A DNA stretch of 39,067 nt from Tenericutes bacterium RIFOXYA12_FULL_35_10. GTDB taxonomy: Bacteria > Bacillota_I > Bacilli_A > Acholeplasmatales > Acholeplasmataceae. Made by a program: the position numbers and the translations under genes. The notes under the pieces were generated by a model. The model searched no databases. It had not been told where the DNA came from and was given only the letters and a program-made list of their open reading frames with translations. Shown here one piece after another: positions 17,725 through 27,089 of the stretch (position 1 is its first letter; each line of letters opens with the position of its first letter). The stretch spans positions 1 to 39,067 of the forward strand of contig MIDA01000069.1 in NCBI GenBank assembly GCA_001830045.1, read 5' to 3'.

Positions 17725-20370
17725 TTATTGAATATCTGCAATCTTGTTAATAATACTCTTAATAAATAACTTCGTCCAACCATAAAGATTTGATAACACA
17801 TGCATCATCGGGAATGTTGATTGCGCTAAGACGAGTAAGAGTAGGATATGTGGTGCGCCAAGAACAACCGTTGAATCATAGAATTTGCTTGGAATAATCG
17901 GGACAAACTGGAAGAAGTTTGGCATAAAGAAGATACCAAAGATAAACGCAGCAACCATCAGCATAAATAAGACTCGACGCATCTTATTAAATGGAGCTGA
18001 GACTCTAAATAAAACCGTTAATGAGACAACAGTTGCTGAGATCACAACTAAGGTTTCAGTCACTTTATCTGACATACCAAGTGAACTTTGGAATGCGAAG
18101 ATAATCAAACTGTTGATCATAACAACGAGCGCTCCAGGTAAAGCAGCTTTTAAAATATTCCATAAGAACTTACCTTTAACCTGTTTATTATTAGGTTCTA
18201 ATGCTAAGAAGAATGAAGGGATACCTATAACTAAATAGTCAATTAAAATCAGTTGATTGGGTTGAATGGGGTAAACACCTTTTCTAATAATCGCAACGAT
18301 TGCGAGCAAAAATGAGAAAATGGTTTTTGTCAAAAATAACGTTGAAACTCTTTGAACGTTATTGATGACTCTTCGACCTTCAGAAACAACTTTAGGCATT
18401 GATGAGAAATTGGAATCAAGTAAGACTAAATGCGATACGTTTCTTGCTGCTTCAGAACCTGATGCCATCGCAATCGATGTATCTGCTTCTTTAAGTGCAA
18501 GAATATCGTTAACACCATCACCTGTCATGGCAACTGTTCTACCGTTATTCTTTAAAGATTCAATTAAAAGTTTCTTTTGTTGTGGTGATACGCGTCCAAA
18601 GACTGTAAATCTAGATGCAGAACGAACGACTTCTTTATCTTGCATGCCTTCTAAAGACACATATTTATCAGCATTTGCAATACCTGCACGTTGTGAAATA
18701 CGTGATACGGTCACCGGATTATCACCTGAGATAACCTTCACATCCACATTATGCGACTTAAAGTATTCAATCGTATCGATGGCATCTGGACGAATCGTGT
18801 CTTCAATCATAATGAGTGCAAGTGGTTGGACTTTTCCTTGAACTTGGTTATCAACGATATCACCATCGCTATAAGCAACAGCTAACACACGGTAACCTTC
18901 TTGAGATTGTTTGTCCACTTCTTTTGCAATTTGATGATAATTTTCTTTCACAATAAATTCAGGAGCACCTAAAATAAATGTGCCATAGCGATCAAATTGA
19001 ACCGCTGAAAATTTTCGTTGTGAAGAAAATGGAATTAATGATTTATGACGAATGCGTTTTGCAGTTCCAAAACGTTCTGCAAGTGCATCTGATGTTAAAT
19101 TAGGATCATTTTGAGCGTTAATCATCGCTGAAATAATATTTTTTAAAGGTAGACCCGTTTCATTCTTATATTCAATGATGCTCTTAACGGTCATCGTACC
19201 ATCAGTGATTGTACCTGTTTTATCCAAACATAAGGTGTCAACTCTTGCTAACATTTCGATACAATATAATTCTTGGACTAACGTATTATTTTGTGCTAAG
19301 CGAATGACACCTACTGCAAGTGCCATGGATGTTAATAAGAATAAGCCTGAAGGAATCATCCCGATCATCGCGCCTGCTGTTTTTTGAACTACTTCGTTAT
19401 AAGGAAGTGTTGAATAGGTTGTCATTAAATAGAATAATACAGCAGCCAGTGGCACAATCAGTGCACCAACAATACGAATGATAATTTTTAATGAGCCTAG
19501 TAAATCAGATTGCGGTTTCTTATATTTTTTCGCTTGATTCGTTAATTTTTGGATATAGATGTTATGACCAACCGCGGTTGCTTGCGCATAACAATTACCC
19601 GATACGATAAATGAACCCGAATAAAGTGTATCGCCTTTTTTCTTGATGATCGGATCAGATTCACCGGTTAGAAGTGATTCATTGACTTCAACAGTGCCTT
19701 GTCTTACAACAGCATCCGCAGGAATTTGTTTACCCGATGAAAGGTGAAGGATATCATCAATAACGACATCTGAAATACCAATCTCTAACTCGCTACCATC
19801 ACGCATAACAATGGCGGTTGGTGCTGTTAATAAAGAGAGTTTATCAATGGTCTTCTTCGCTCTAATTTCTTGAATAATACCAATCGTGATGTTTGCGGTA
19901 ATAACTCCCATAAAAAAGAGTTGTGTCCATGCTGCTTGCACTGAAATCAGCCAAGCTGCAATCCCAAAGTTCAAGAAGTTAAAAAATGTAAAGATGTTTG
20001 ATGTAATGATATTGGTTACTGATTTCGTTGAACCCATATCACCAATATTGGCTAAACCAGCCATTTGGCGAAGTTCAACTTCTTCAGTAGATAAACCTTT
20101 TTCAATTTCTGGATTATATCTTTCAACAACGATGTCATCTTTCGATTTCACGCGCGTCTTTAAATTGATAGCTTCAGTTGGTTCATCATCTAAAGGTACA
20201 TGCAACCCTAAAGGATCGCCTTGCATCGTGACGAGTTCTTCTTTAATGATCGTTTTAGGACCTTTGGTACGCTTTGTTTTAGGCGCATCTTGCACATCGA
20301 CATCTTCGATGAGTGCGTCTAAATCTTGGCTGTCTTGTTTTGTTATTTTTTTGTCAACCGTTTTTTCCAT
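17725..20370 (-). CDS. P-type cation-transporting ATPase (CtpE-like)
   Basis: An 881-aa ion pump. Present are the actuator motif LLTGES (near 235), the phosphorylation site DKTGT (Asp about 383), TGDGVNDILALKEAD and about ten membrane helices. The fourth helix reads GMIPSGLFLLTS (about 337), resembling the CtpE group rather than heavy-metal pumps. Mycobacterial CtpE takes up Ca2+, but the ion here is not proven. There are no N-terminal metal-binding Cys motifs. Instead about 90 hydrophilic residues (Lys/Asp/Glu-rich) precede the usual start of the fold. The ATG at 20370 is preferred because AAGGA, within the mrnC end, lies upstream; an in-frame TTG six codons earlier overlaps that site. Last gene of the cysS-mrnC unit. 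Confidence 0.88.
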   Translation of the reverse strand: MEKTVDKKITKQDSQDLDALIEDVDVQDAPKTKRTKGPKTIIKEELVTMQGDPLGLHVPLDDEPTEAINLKTRVKSKDDIVVERYNPEIEKGLSTEEVELRQMAGLANIGDMGSTKSVTNIITSNIFTFFNFLNFGIAAWLISVQAAWTQLFFMGVITANITIGIIQEIRAKKTIDKLSLLTAPTAIVMRDGSELEIGISDVVIDDILHLSSGKQIPADAVVRQGTVEVNESLLTGESDPIIKKKGDTLYSGSFIVSGNCYAQATAVGHNIYIQKLTNQAKKYKKPQSDLLGSLKIIIRIVGALIVPLAAVLFYLMTTYSTLPYNEVVQKTAGAMIGMIPSGLFLLTSMALAVGVIRLAQNNTLVQELYCIEMLARVDTLCLDKTGTITDGTMTVKSIIEYKNETGLPLKNIISAMINAQNDPNLTSDALAERFGTAKRIRHKSLIPFSSQRKFSAVQFDRYGTFILGAPEFIVKENYHQIAKEVDKQSQEGYRVLAVAYSDGDIVDNQVQGKVQPLALIMIEDTIRPDAIDTIEYFKSHNVDVKVISGDNPVTVSRISQRAGIANADKYVSLEGMQDKEVVRSASRFTVFGRVSPQQKKLLIESLKNNGRTVAMTGDGVNDILALKEADTSIAMASGSEAARNVSHLVLLDSNFSSMPKVVSEGRRVINNVQRVSTLFLTKTIFSFLLAIVAIIRKGVYPIQPNQLILIDYLVIGIPSFFLALEPNNKQVKGKFLWNILKAALPGALVVMINSLIIFAFQSSLGMSDKVTETLVVISATVVSLTVLFRVSAPFNKMRRVLFMLMVAAFIFGIFFMPNFFQFVPIIPSKFYDSTVVLGAPHILLLLVLAQSTFPMMHVLSNLYGWTKLFIKSIINKIADIQ

Positions 20371-20374
20371 GCGT

Positions 20375-20740
20375 CTATCCTTTCTCAATCAGAAGAATCG
20401 CTTCTTTAATCAAATCGTCTGCTCTTTTTAAATCATTAAGAAAAAGACTTCCGATTAATGCTTCAAATCCTGTTGCGTGTGAGTATGTTTTAGCATCAAC
20501 ATTTTTTCGACCTCTACCTGAAGCATTCCGACCTCTTTTAAAAAGATCTTCTTCTTCAAGTGATAAAACTTTTTTCTCGATAAAATCGTTGATGATTTTT
20601 GCTTGTGCGATGGCAGATGTAAATTTGATCGCTTCTTTGTGAAGGTCATTAACATCAGTTAATTTTTTTTCGATTAAATACTTTCTAATCGAAAGTTCGT
20701 AATAACTATCACCTAAATAAGCGAGCGTAAGTCCATTCAA
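20375..20740 (-). CDS. mrnC: Mini-ribonuclease III
   Basis: A 121-aa RNase III catalytic domain without a double-strand-binding domain, as in Bacillus MrnC, which matures 23S rRNA ends. Motifs: LAYLGDSYYE (catalytic Asp), KRGRNASGRGRK and ATGFEALIGSLFL (catalytic Glu). The likely start is TTG at 20740, one base after the cysS stop; it begins right at the conserved NGL and is therefore about a dozen residues shorter at the N terminus than Bacillus MrnC. A CTG seven codons upstream is an alternative start. The cysS-mrnC pairing is conserved in Firmicutes. Confidence 0.92.
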   Translation of the reverse strand: MNGLTLAYLGDSYYELSIRKYLIEKKLTDVNDLHKEAIKFTSAIAQAKIINDFIEKKVLSLEEEDLFKRGRNASGRGRKNVDAKTYSHATGFEALIGSLFLNDLKRADDLIKEAILLIEKG

Positions 20741-20741
20741 A

Positions 20742-22055
20742 TTACATCCATCCTCTTTCAGAAAGCTTTTCTCTTAATTGATCAGCTCTTACAAAATCTT
20801 TATCTGTTCTAGCTTGTTCCCACGCTTTATATAAATTGATGGTATCATCAGTGAGTTCATAGCGCGGCATTAGACCTAAGATGTCTAAAATCGTCTTTGT
20901 TGTTTGGTATAAAACAGCAAGCTTTAAAACATCTTTTTCTTTATTCATTGCTTTCATCAAATCATAAATTAACGTAATGACATTGGGTGTGTTCAAATCA
21001 TCATTCATCCAATCATGGAAAACATTCATGTGGACTTCATCAATTTCAACAGTGAAAGCTTTGTTTAAAGAGACGGTTAAAAAAGCTTTTTTAAGGCTTC
21101 GTTTTATTTTATCATATTCTTTGCTAAATTGCTGCATTAAATCCTCTGAGTAATTAATTGGCATGCGGTAATGATGTGAAACCATTAAGAAACGAAACGC
21201 TAGGGCATCATAGACTTTTATTAAGTCTTTAACCCAGGTGATATTCCCTAATGACTTACTCATTTTAGTTTCATTCACATCAAGCCTGCCAACGTGCATC
21301 CAGAATCTTGCGATATGATGGTGATCATGTGCGCATGTTTGAGCAATCTCATTTTCATGATGTGGGAACTTAAGATCGGTTCCACCACCATGAATATCAA
21401 TTTCGCCGTCAAAAATCTCTTTATTCATGACCGCACATTCTGTATGCCAACCCGGTCTTCCTTCACCCCAAGGTGATGGATAGCGAAGTCCATCATCTGT
21501 TGTTTTCCAAACAGAAAAATCACGTGGGTCTTCTTTATCATCTTCTAAGTTGATTCTAACACCTTGAGAAAGTTCATCAACATTTTGTTTGCTTAAAATG
21601 CCGTAATCAGATACTTTAGATACTCTAAAATAAACACCTGAAGGTCTTGCATATGCGTAACCTTGGTTGATTAAATCTTCGATATACGTAATCATATGTT
21701 TGACATACTCGGTTGCTTTAGGCATCATATCGGGTAGAGATGACCCAACTGCGTGCGTCATTTCTACAAAGTGTTTAAAATATTTATCTGTTAATTCTTT
21801 TTCTAAGATGCCCTCTTCTTTTGCTTTATCAATAATCTTATCGTCAACATCCGTGATATTTGAAACAAACATCACATCATAACCGAGATAGCTTAAATAA
21901 CGTTTTAAGACATCAAAAAAGATGACAGGGCGTGCATTTCCAAGATGAATATCGCCATACACAGTAGGTCCACATACATACATGCTTACCCGCTTTGGCT
22001 TGATTGTTTCAAATGGTTGAATCGTTTGTGTTAGTGAGTTATATATTTTTAACAT
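20742..22055 (-). CDS. cysS: cysteinyl-tRNA synthetase
   Basis: Class I aminoacyl-tRNA synthetase (437 aa) charging tRNA-Cys. The HIGH-type motif is HLGN (37-40) and the KMSKS motif is intact (TKMSKSLGN). Zinc ligands that select cysteine are present: Cys28 in YVCGPT, a Cys in HTECAVM, and HHENE. The C-terminal anticodon-binding part is slightly short for the family. Own promoter upstream; mrnC and the ATPase follow. No T-box leader is visible upstream, in contrast to many Firmicute synthetase genes. Confidence 0.97.
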   Translation of the reverse strand: MLKIYNSLTQTIQPFETIKPKRVSMYVCGPTVYGDIHLGNARPVIFFDVLKRYLSYLGYDVMFVSNITDVDDKIIDKAKEEGILEKELTDKYFKHFVEMTHAVGSSLPDMMPKATEYVKHMITYIEDLINQGYAYARPSGVYFRVSKVSDYGILSKQNVDELSQGVRINLEDDKEDPRDFSVWKTTDDGLRYPSPWGEGRPGWHTECAVMNKEIFDGEIDIHGGGTDLKFPHHENEIAQTCAHDHHHIARFWMHVGRLDVNETKMSKSLGNITWVKDLIKVYDALAFRFLMVSHHYRMPINYSEDLMQQFSKEYDKIKRSLKKAFLTVSLNKAFTVEIDEVHMNVFHDWMNDDLNTPNVITLIYDLMKAMNKEKDVLKLAVLYQTTKTILDILGLMPRYELTDDTINLYKAWEQARTDKDFVRADQLREKLSERGWM

Positions 22056-22078
22056 TTGAATGCCCTCCTCTTTGTATT

Positions 22079-22107
22079 ATTATAGTTTAAAACTCAAAAT
22101 TATACAA
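22079..22107 (-). promoter_or_regulatory. promoter of cysS
   Basis: TTGTAT at 22102-22107 and TATAAT at 22079-22084, spacer 17, about 24 bases before the start codon. The rest of the gap (22108-22184) is AT-rich and shows no clear element. Confidence 0.65.
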
Positions 22108-22184
22108 TAAATCATGCTTAAATAAGCCATTTTCACATGGTTTATCATGAATATAAAATCTTAATTAATGAAAGTTGATTTCAT

Positions 22185-24023
22185 CTAAATTTTTCTTAAT
22201 TGATCTAAGATCTCAACCATTGCCCAGGTATCTTGTTTACAGTATTCCAAAAGATCATCGTAGGTTTGTTGAAATGTTTTTTCATCCATCAATGGAAATT
22301 TAGCGTAAGCAACTAATGCTTGTGTACCATTGGCAATCGGCATCCCTTTATAGGTCAAATGACTAAATAAAGGAAGTACTTTTTTAATCGAAAATGAGCC
22401 ATTTAAATCGTTATGATAATAATTGATCAGTTTACCTTCATCTTCTGAAAAACCAAGTGCTGTAAATAACTTTTTATTACCTCTGAGTAAATGCATTAAA
22501 TCAAAAAGGCGATCAACCATATCGAGTAATCTTTCTCTATACTTAGGAAAGATGTTTGCCATCTCTTTTAACCTTGTTTGTTCAAATGATTGATTATAAA
22601 CCATGATGGAACCACCATCAGGTTTAATCACATCAAGCATTTTGATGATGAGTTCTTCTCTTAAATCCTCATGTTTGGTTGCAATATAGCTAACATTATC
22701 TTTATCTTTATCACAAACACCAGGTGCATGTTCAATATGGATAGAGAACTGAAATAATGACTGTGCATAAGGCACTTCACCTTTAAATCTGGGTAGTGGG
22801 CACGGAAATGTTTCAAAATCCAAGTGATAAATTGGATATCTTAGAGAACTAATTCCTGTTCTAATTTTTTGCACGTGATAAAAAGGCTCACCTGATTCCA
22901 TGACTTGTCTTTGAATTTTATTGTTTTCTCGTTTTAACCATTCTCTGGGAAGATCTAATGCAGACACGATACCATCATTGATTAATTCAAAACGATCGTG
23001 TTTAACGCCGCTTTCATCTTGAAATCCCACATGATTTTGCATATAGGTGAATATGCTATTTTTTTCAGGTAGATGTTTATAACAAATCGGATAAAACATG
23101 CATTGTCTTGTATCTTTTCGTTGACAATGTGGACCAAGTTCAACCGGATTAGCATTCATATAATCAAGTCTGTTAAGCACAATATCAACATCTTGATCAA
23201 TGATGGGCATCATCTTTTCTGTCAGTGATGTCACATCAATCAATTTAACGATCTCATCACCATAGATGATCTCATTTTTGTCATTTATTTTACCTTCATG
23301 TACGTATTCAGCATTTAAAACGACTAGATAATATTTGACTTGTTTTTTTGTTTGAATACTGTGTTCTAGGACATAACGTTGATACGATATATCATAGATA
23401 TAACGACCTTCTTTGGTTAGTCTTTGTTTAAAGCGTTCTATTTTTTCTAGATAGTGTTCATTGACATTTCCACCGATATCTTCTTGTAACATGAGGATAC
23501 CTTCAGGCGATTCAACAAAAAGTGGTGTTTTTTCTTTATCGTCATTTTTATATTCTTTTTCAACGAATTTTTTGGAGGTTGTAGCTTTAACTTCAAACAC
23601 ACGAATCGTTTGATCATCTTCTTGATAACCATCTAAGAAACAGTAGAAATGAAACCCATTTTTCTCGTAATTAAATCTTTTTTGTTTATATGTATCCAAG
23701 CTATACGTCACATCACCATGATATTTCTTTTCAATGATTTGACCAGCTAAAATTTCGATTTGTGAATAGTAGGGAAGCATCACTTCCATTTGAGGATCAT
23801 CTACTTTAAGTAAATCAACTTCTTCTTCATCTTCATCCTCATCATACATGCTATCTAAAAGTGAACTCACTTTTTCTTTGTTTTCGATCCCTATTAAATC
23901 TTCCAATTCAGGGTCATCTGTAAATGAGACAACAGCTTTCGTCTTATCGCGATAGATCTCATCTAGTGCGACAAACCTGTTACATCGAATGTAGTTGATA
24001 AACTTTGTCTTTGATATCTTCAC
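22185..24023 (-). CDS. DUF2779 protein: Fe-S PD-(D/E)XK nuclease fused to DnaQ-like exonuclease domain
   Basis: A 612-aa protein. The N-terminal half has a Cas4/RecB-type nuclease signature, an Asp near 131 (CFLDGY) and FEVK at 143-146. A Cys near 14 plus three Cys near 300, 308 and 314 could hold a 4Fe-4S cluster as in Cas4 and AddB. The C-terminal half looks like a DEDD 3'-5' exonuclease: HLDFET (about 401), VYNQSFEQTRL and the last acidic block EYCKQDTWAMVEIL. This matches the DUF2779 family as I know it; its role is unknown but points to DNA or RNA end processing. The start is GTG at 24023, eight bases after AGAGGTG; a GTG-ATG pair three codons upstream is too close to that site. Not linked to cas genes here. 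Confidence 0.75.
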   Translation of the reverse strand: MKISKTKFINYIRCNRFVALDEIYRDKTKAVVSFTDDPELEDLIGIENKEKVSSLLDSMYDEDEDEEEVDLLKVDDPQMEVMLPYYSQIEILAGQIIEKKYHGDVTYSLDTYKQKRFNYEKNGFHFYCFLDGYQEDDQTIRVFEVKATTSKKFVEKEYKNDDKEKTPLFVESPEGILMLQEDIGGNVNEHYLEKIERFKQRLTKEGRYIYDISYQRYVLEHSIQTKKQVKYYLVVLNAEYVHEGKINDKNEIIYGDEIVKLIDVTSLTEKMMPIIDQDVDIVLNRLDYMNANPVELGPHCQRKDTRQCMFYPICYKHLPEKNSIFTYMQNHVGFQDESGVKHDRFELINDGIVSALDLPREWLKRENNKIQRQVMESGEPFYHVQKIRTGISSLRYPIYHLDFETFPCPLPRFKGEVPYAQSLFQFSIHIEHAPGVCDKDKDNVSYIATKHEDLREELIIKMLDVIKPDGGSIMVYNQSFEQTRLKEMANIFPKYRERLLDMVDRLFDLMHLLRGNKKLFTALGFSEDEGKLINYYHNDLNGSFSIKKVLPLFSHLTYKGMPIANGTQALVAYAKFPLMDEKTFQQTYDDLLEYCKQDTWAMVEILDQLRKI

Positions 24024-24083
24024 AACCATCACCTCTATTAACTCATATTATACCGTAGAAAAGAAGATTCTTTATCTAGAGAT

Positions 24084-24113
24084 AAAAAAACGCATACCTT
24101 TTAAGATATGCGT
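24084..24113 (-). terminator. intrinsic terminator of gltX-lipoprotein operon
   Basis: Minus-strand stem ACGCATA / TATGCGT with a ten-base loop and seven T. It follows the lipoprotein stop by about 20 bases. Confidence 0.85.
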
Positions 24114-24132
24114 CTTGAATGTTTATTCAATC

Positions 24133-25668
24133 TTAGTTAGCTAACCATGCATTGATCATTTCGGATGTAAAGAATCCATCAAGTGTCGTAATAACATCAA
24201 TGATATCACTACCTGATTGATCAACGGTATTCACCATTAAGCCAAAATCGCCGTAATAATTAAATACATTTGTTGCATCTGAATCCATATCTGCAACTAA
24301 CCCTGATGCGTACACATTGACATCATCAGAGACCGTTAAATTGATGCTTGCTAAATCGGAATAACGAAGGTTTGCTTCACTCTTCTTATCTGAACCATAG
24401 AATCCAAATAAACCACCGATAAAGACGTATTTATTGACTTCTTCTTCGTTTAAATTCTTTTCATGGCTTAATGTGATCGATCCTGCATAAAGTGCTTGAT
24501 TAACGTTGCTATAAGCAATCCCTGCAATACCACCGACATAAATGGAGTAATTTGCACTTGTTGTACCTTCAGATGTACCAAAATCAAGAGTTAGGTTAAT
24601 ATCACCTGTTGACATGACTTCTTCAACTGAGCGATTGACATTACGTCCATTATGATAACCGATCACACCACCAATGTTGATGTTTAAGTTGCGGTCTTTG
24701 ATGTTTGCTCCCACCATATCAAAGTTAATATCAGCACCACTATTGACTTGTTTAACGATACCTTCTTCACCAAGAAGACCGATTGCACCACCCACACGTA
24801 CTCTACCATAAGAGGTTGATTTTACGGTAATGGTTGTTTCTTCTAAAGTAGCCCCTGTGACATTGCCTTTAAATTCACCAACAAGACCACCCACATAAGC
24901 TTGTACTGTGGATGAAGATGAAAAGTTAATGGTTGAATTTTTAACGGTAATATTTTCTAATTTACCCGTAGAAGATGCGACATAACCTGCAACAATACCG
25001 ACTCTAGAGGAGGTTGTCATGGCTAATGGCGTTTCTTCTGTTCCAATCGTGATGTTATCAAATGTGACATCTTTAATGACTGCACCAGAAACATATCCAA
25101 AGACTCCTGTGTATGCAACTACTTTTTCAAATGTAATATTTTTTAATGCAAAACCAGCACCATCAAATGTACCTGAAAACGCAGATGTAAAGGGTGAATT
25201 AAATGTCACACCTGTAAAATCGATATCTTGATCTAATACATAGTTACCTGCACGGTTATTGCTCATGGCAAGAAACTCTTGAGGCGTTGTGATATGAACG
25301 AGTTCTGCAGATGCAAGTTCAATCGTTTTCTCAACTAAAGTCACTAAATTTCTACCAATGGTTGCGTTAATACGAAGCTTATAGGTCATCGTATTCACTA
25401 ATCCACCAATCGCATAATTATCCAGTTCAACACGATCTTGAATATCTTTCGTATGCTTAACTGTACCCGTTGAATCTAGAAGTACAACCGTAATTGCGCC
25501 CGTGATTTCAGAGTTAGGATCTGTAATGGTCGCTTTAAATGAAAAGGATGTTAATTCAACATCAACTTGATCAATGGTTGCTGTGACATTACCTGCTTCA
25601 TTATCTTTACACGCAACAAGTGTTAATGAAAATAAAGTTAATGCGAACAATAAAATAAGTTTTTTCAT
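24133..25668 (-). CDS. surface lipoprotein with GLUG-like repeats
   Basis: A 511-aa lipoprotein. Residues 1-20 form a signal peptide with lipobox LVAC (Cys20 lipidated). Next comes an immunoglobulin-like beta domain (about 28-118), then a segment with ITTPQEFLAMSNN and a series of repeats such as GTFDGAGFALKNITF, GVFGYVSG, GGLVGEFKG, GGAIGLLG, GGVIGYHNG and GGIAGIAYS. Repeats of this kind (GLUG type) form a beta-helix and occur in adhesins and surface proteases. No protease residues are seen. The ATG overlaps the gltX stop (ATGA) with GAGGTGA as binding site, so it is translated together with gltX. Its binding partner is unknown. Confidence 0.85.
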   Translation of the reverse strand: MKKLILLFALTLFSLTLVACKDNEAGNVTATIDQVDVELTSFSFKATITDPNSEITGAITVVLLDSTGTVKHTKDIQDRVELDNYAIGGLVNTMTYKLRINATIGRNLVTLVEKTIELASAELVHITTPQEFLAMSNNRAGNYVLDQDIDFTGVTFNSPFTSAFSGTFDGAGFALKNITFEKVVAYTGVFGYVSGAVIKDVTFDNITIGTEETPLAMTTSSRVGIVAGYVASSTGKLENITVKNSTINFSSSSTVQAYVGGLVGEFKGNVTGATLEETTITVKSTSYGRVRVGGAIGLLGEEGIVKQVNSGADINFDMVGANIKDRNLNINIGGVIGYHNGRNVNRSVEEVMSTGDINLTLDFGTSEGTTSANYSIYVGGIAGIAYSNVNQALYAGSITLSHEKNLNEEEVNKYVFIGGLFGFYGSDKKSEANLRYSDLASINLTVSDDVNVYASGLVADMDSDATNVFNYYGDFGLMVNTVDQSGSDIIDVITTLDGFFTSEMINAWLAN

Positions 25669-27011
25669 GATTCACCTCGTAGTTTTGTAATCGTTTGATT
25701 TAAGCGATGAATCACACGATCTTTACCGAGTAATGCGAGTGAAATCGGTAAGGATGGACCATGCATATCACCTGTTGTAGCTATACGTAAACCCATAAAC
25801 AGTGGTTTTCCTTTGGTTTGTGTATCTAAACCTGTTTGTTTAATGAGTGGTTCAATGGCCTCTGGAGAAAAATCTGAAACCATTAAATGATGTTTAAATG
25901 TTTCTAAGAGTTTTGCACTTTGATTGTCAACTAAAAACTGAAATGCTTCTTCTTTAACTTCAAAATCATCATGAAAGAAAGCACGGTGTAGTTCTACAAT
26001 TTCACCTAAGTAACTCATGCGATCTTGTAAAATACCAACCAGCAACTTTAACCAATCATCCGTAGGAATTGAGATACCCGCTTTTACTAAATAAGGACGG
26101 CAGCGTTCTGAAAGTTCTTCAACCGATAATTTTTTAATGTATCTTGAATTGATATAAGCTAACTTATTCTTATCAAACATCGCAGGTGCTTTTGATAATC
26201 TTGAAGGATCAAATTGTTCGATAATATCTTCTTGAGTTAAAATTTCTTCGTTTCCTTGAGGAGACCAGCCTAATAGGGAGATAAAATTAAACATCGCTTC
26301 CGGCAAATAACCCATATCTTGATATTCTTTAATAAACTGAATCACGTTTTTATCGCGTTTCGATAATTTTTTCTTTTGTTCATTAACGATAATCGTCATG
26401 TGCCCAAATTCAGGAACTTTCCAACCAAGTGCACGATAAACTAAAATTTGTTTTGGTGTATTGGTAATATGTTCTTCACCACGAAGCACATGGGTAATCT
26501 TCATTAAATGGTCATCGATGACAACTGCAAAGTTATAGGTAGGAATGCCGTTATCTTTAACCATAATCCAATCTTCAACGTCTTTTGAATGAAATTTAAG
26601 TTCGCCACGAACTAAATCTTTAAATGATAATTCTACATCATTAGGCACTTTAAAACGAATCGCGTATTTCTTTGAATTTTCACGATACTCTTTATACGCG
26701 TAACCCATTTCAAGTAGTTTTTCAGCATACTCTTTATACGTTTCTAAACGTTCTAATTGACGGTATGGACCGTATGGACCACCTTTGTCTGGTGATTCAT
26801 CCCAATCAAGTCCAAGCCACTTTAAATTAGATAATTGTGACTCTTCACCACCGGGGACGTTTCTAAGTACATCAGTGTCTTCAATACGCACAATAAAATC
26901 GCCACCGAAGTGACGTGCGTATAAATAATTGAAGAGCGCACTGCGCGCATTTCCTATGTGTAATTGTCCTGTTGGACTTGGTGCATATCGCACTCTTGTT
27001 TTATGTTCCAC
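25665..27011 (-). CDS. gltX: glutamyl-tRNA synthetase, compact form
   Basis: Class I synthetase (448 aa) charging tRNA-Glu, probably also tRNA-Gln in organisms that use GatCAB. HIGH motif is HIGN (18-21) and KMSKS is KLSKR (215-219). The helical anticodon-binding C-terminal part is complete. The start is GTG at 27011 behind AAGGATGG. Odd point: in the connective region AYKEYRENSKKYAIRFKVP (105-123) the roughly 35-residue segment that carries the Cys-rich zinc site or its remnant in most bacterial GluRS is missing, and no Cys is present there, making the protein about 35 residues shorter than Bacillus GltX. It has its own promoter. Confidence 0.96.
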   Translation of the reverse strand: MEHKTRVRYAPSPTGQLHIGNARSALFNYLYARHFGGDFIVRIEDTDVLRNVPGGEESQLSNLKWLGLDWDESPDKGGPYGPYRQLERLETYKEYAEKLLEMGYAYKEYRENSKKYAIRFKVPNDVELSFKDLVRGELKFHSKDVEDWIMVKDNGIPTYNFAVVIDDHLMKITHVLRGEEHITNTPKQILVYRALGWKVPEFGHMTIIVNEQKKKLSKRDKNVIQFIKEYQDMGYLPEAMFNFISLLGWSPQGNEEILTQEDIIEQFDPSRLSKAPAMFDKNKLAYINSRYIKKLSVEELSERCRPYLVKAGISIPTDDWLKLLVGILQDRMSYLGEIVELHRAFFHDDFEVKEEAFQFLVDNQSAKLLETFKHHLMVSDFSPEAIEPLIKQTGLDTQTKGKPLFMGLRIATTGDMHGPSLPISLALLGKDRVIHRLNQTITKLRGES

Positions 27012-27038
27012 TCTATCCCATCCTTACATGCACTATTG

Positions 27039-27067
27039 ATTATACAATAATCAGTTTTTTTTCACAA
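27039..27067 (-). promoter_or_regulatory. promoter of gltX
   Basis: TTGTGA at 27062-27067 and TATAAT at 27039-27044, spacer 17. The -10 lies in a perfect AT-rich palindrome (TGATTATTGTATAATCA), which could also fold as a small hairpin. Confidence 0.6.
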
Positions 27068-27089
27068 CATATTCTACGAATAACCATCA

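Noticed and set aside
22056-22184. T-box leader upstream of cysS
   Set aside because: The gap is too short and lacks a terminator hairpin and the conserved T-box sequence.
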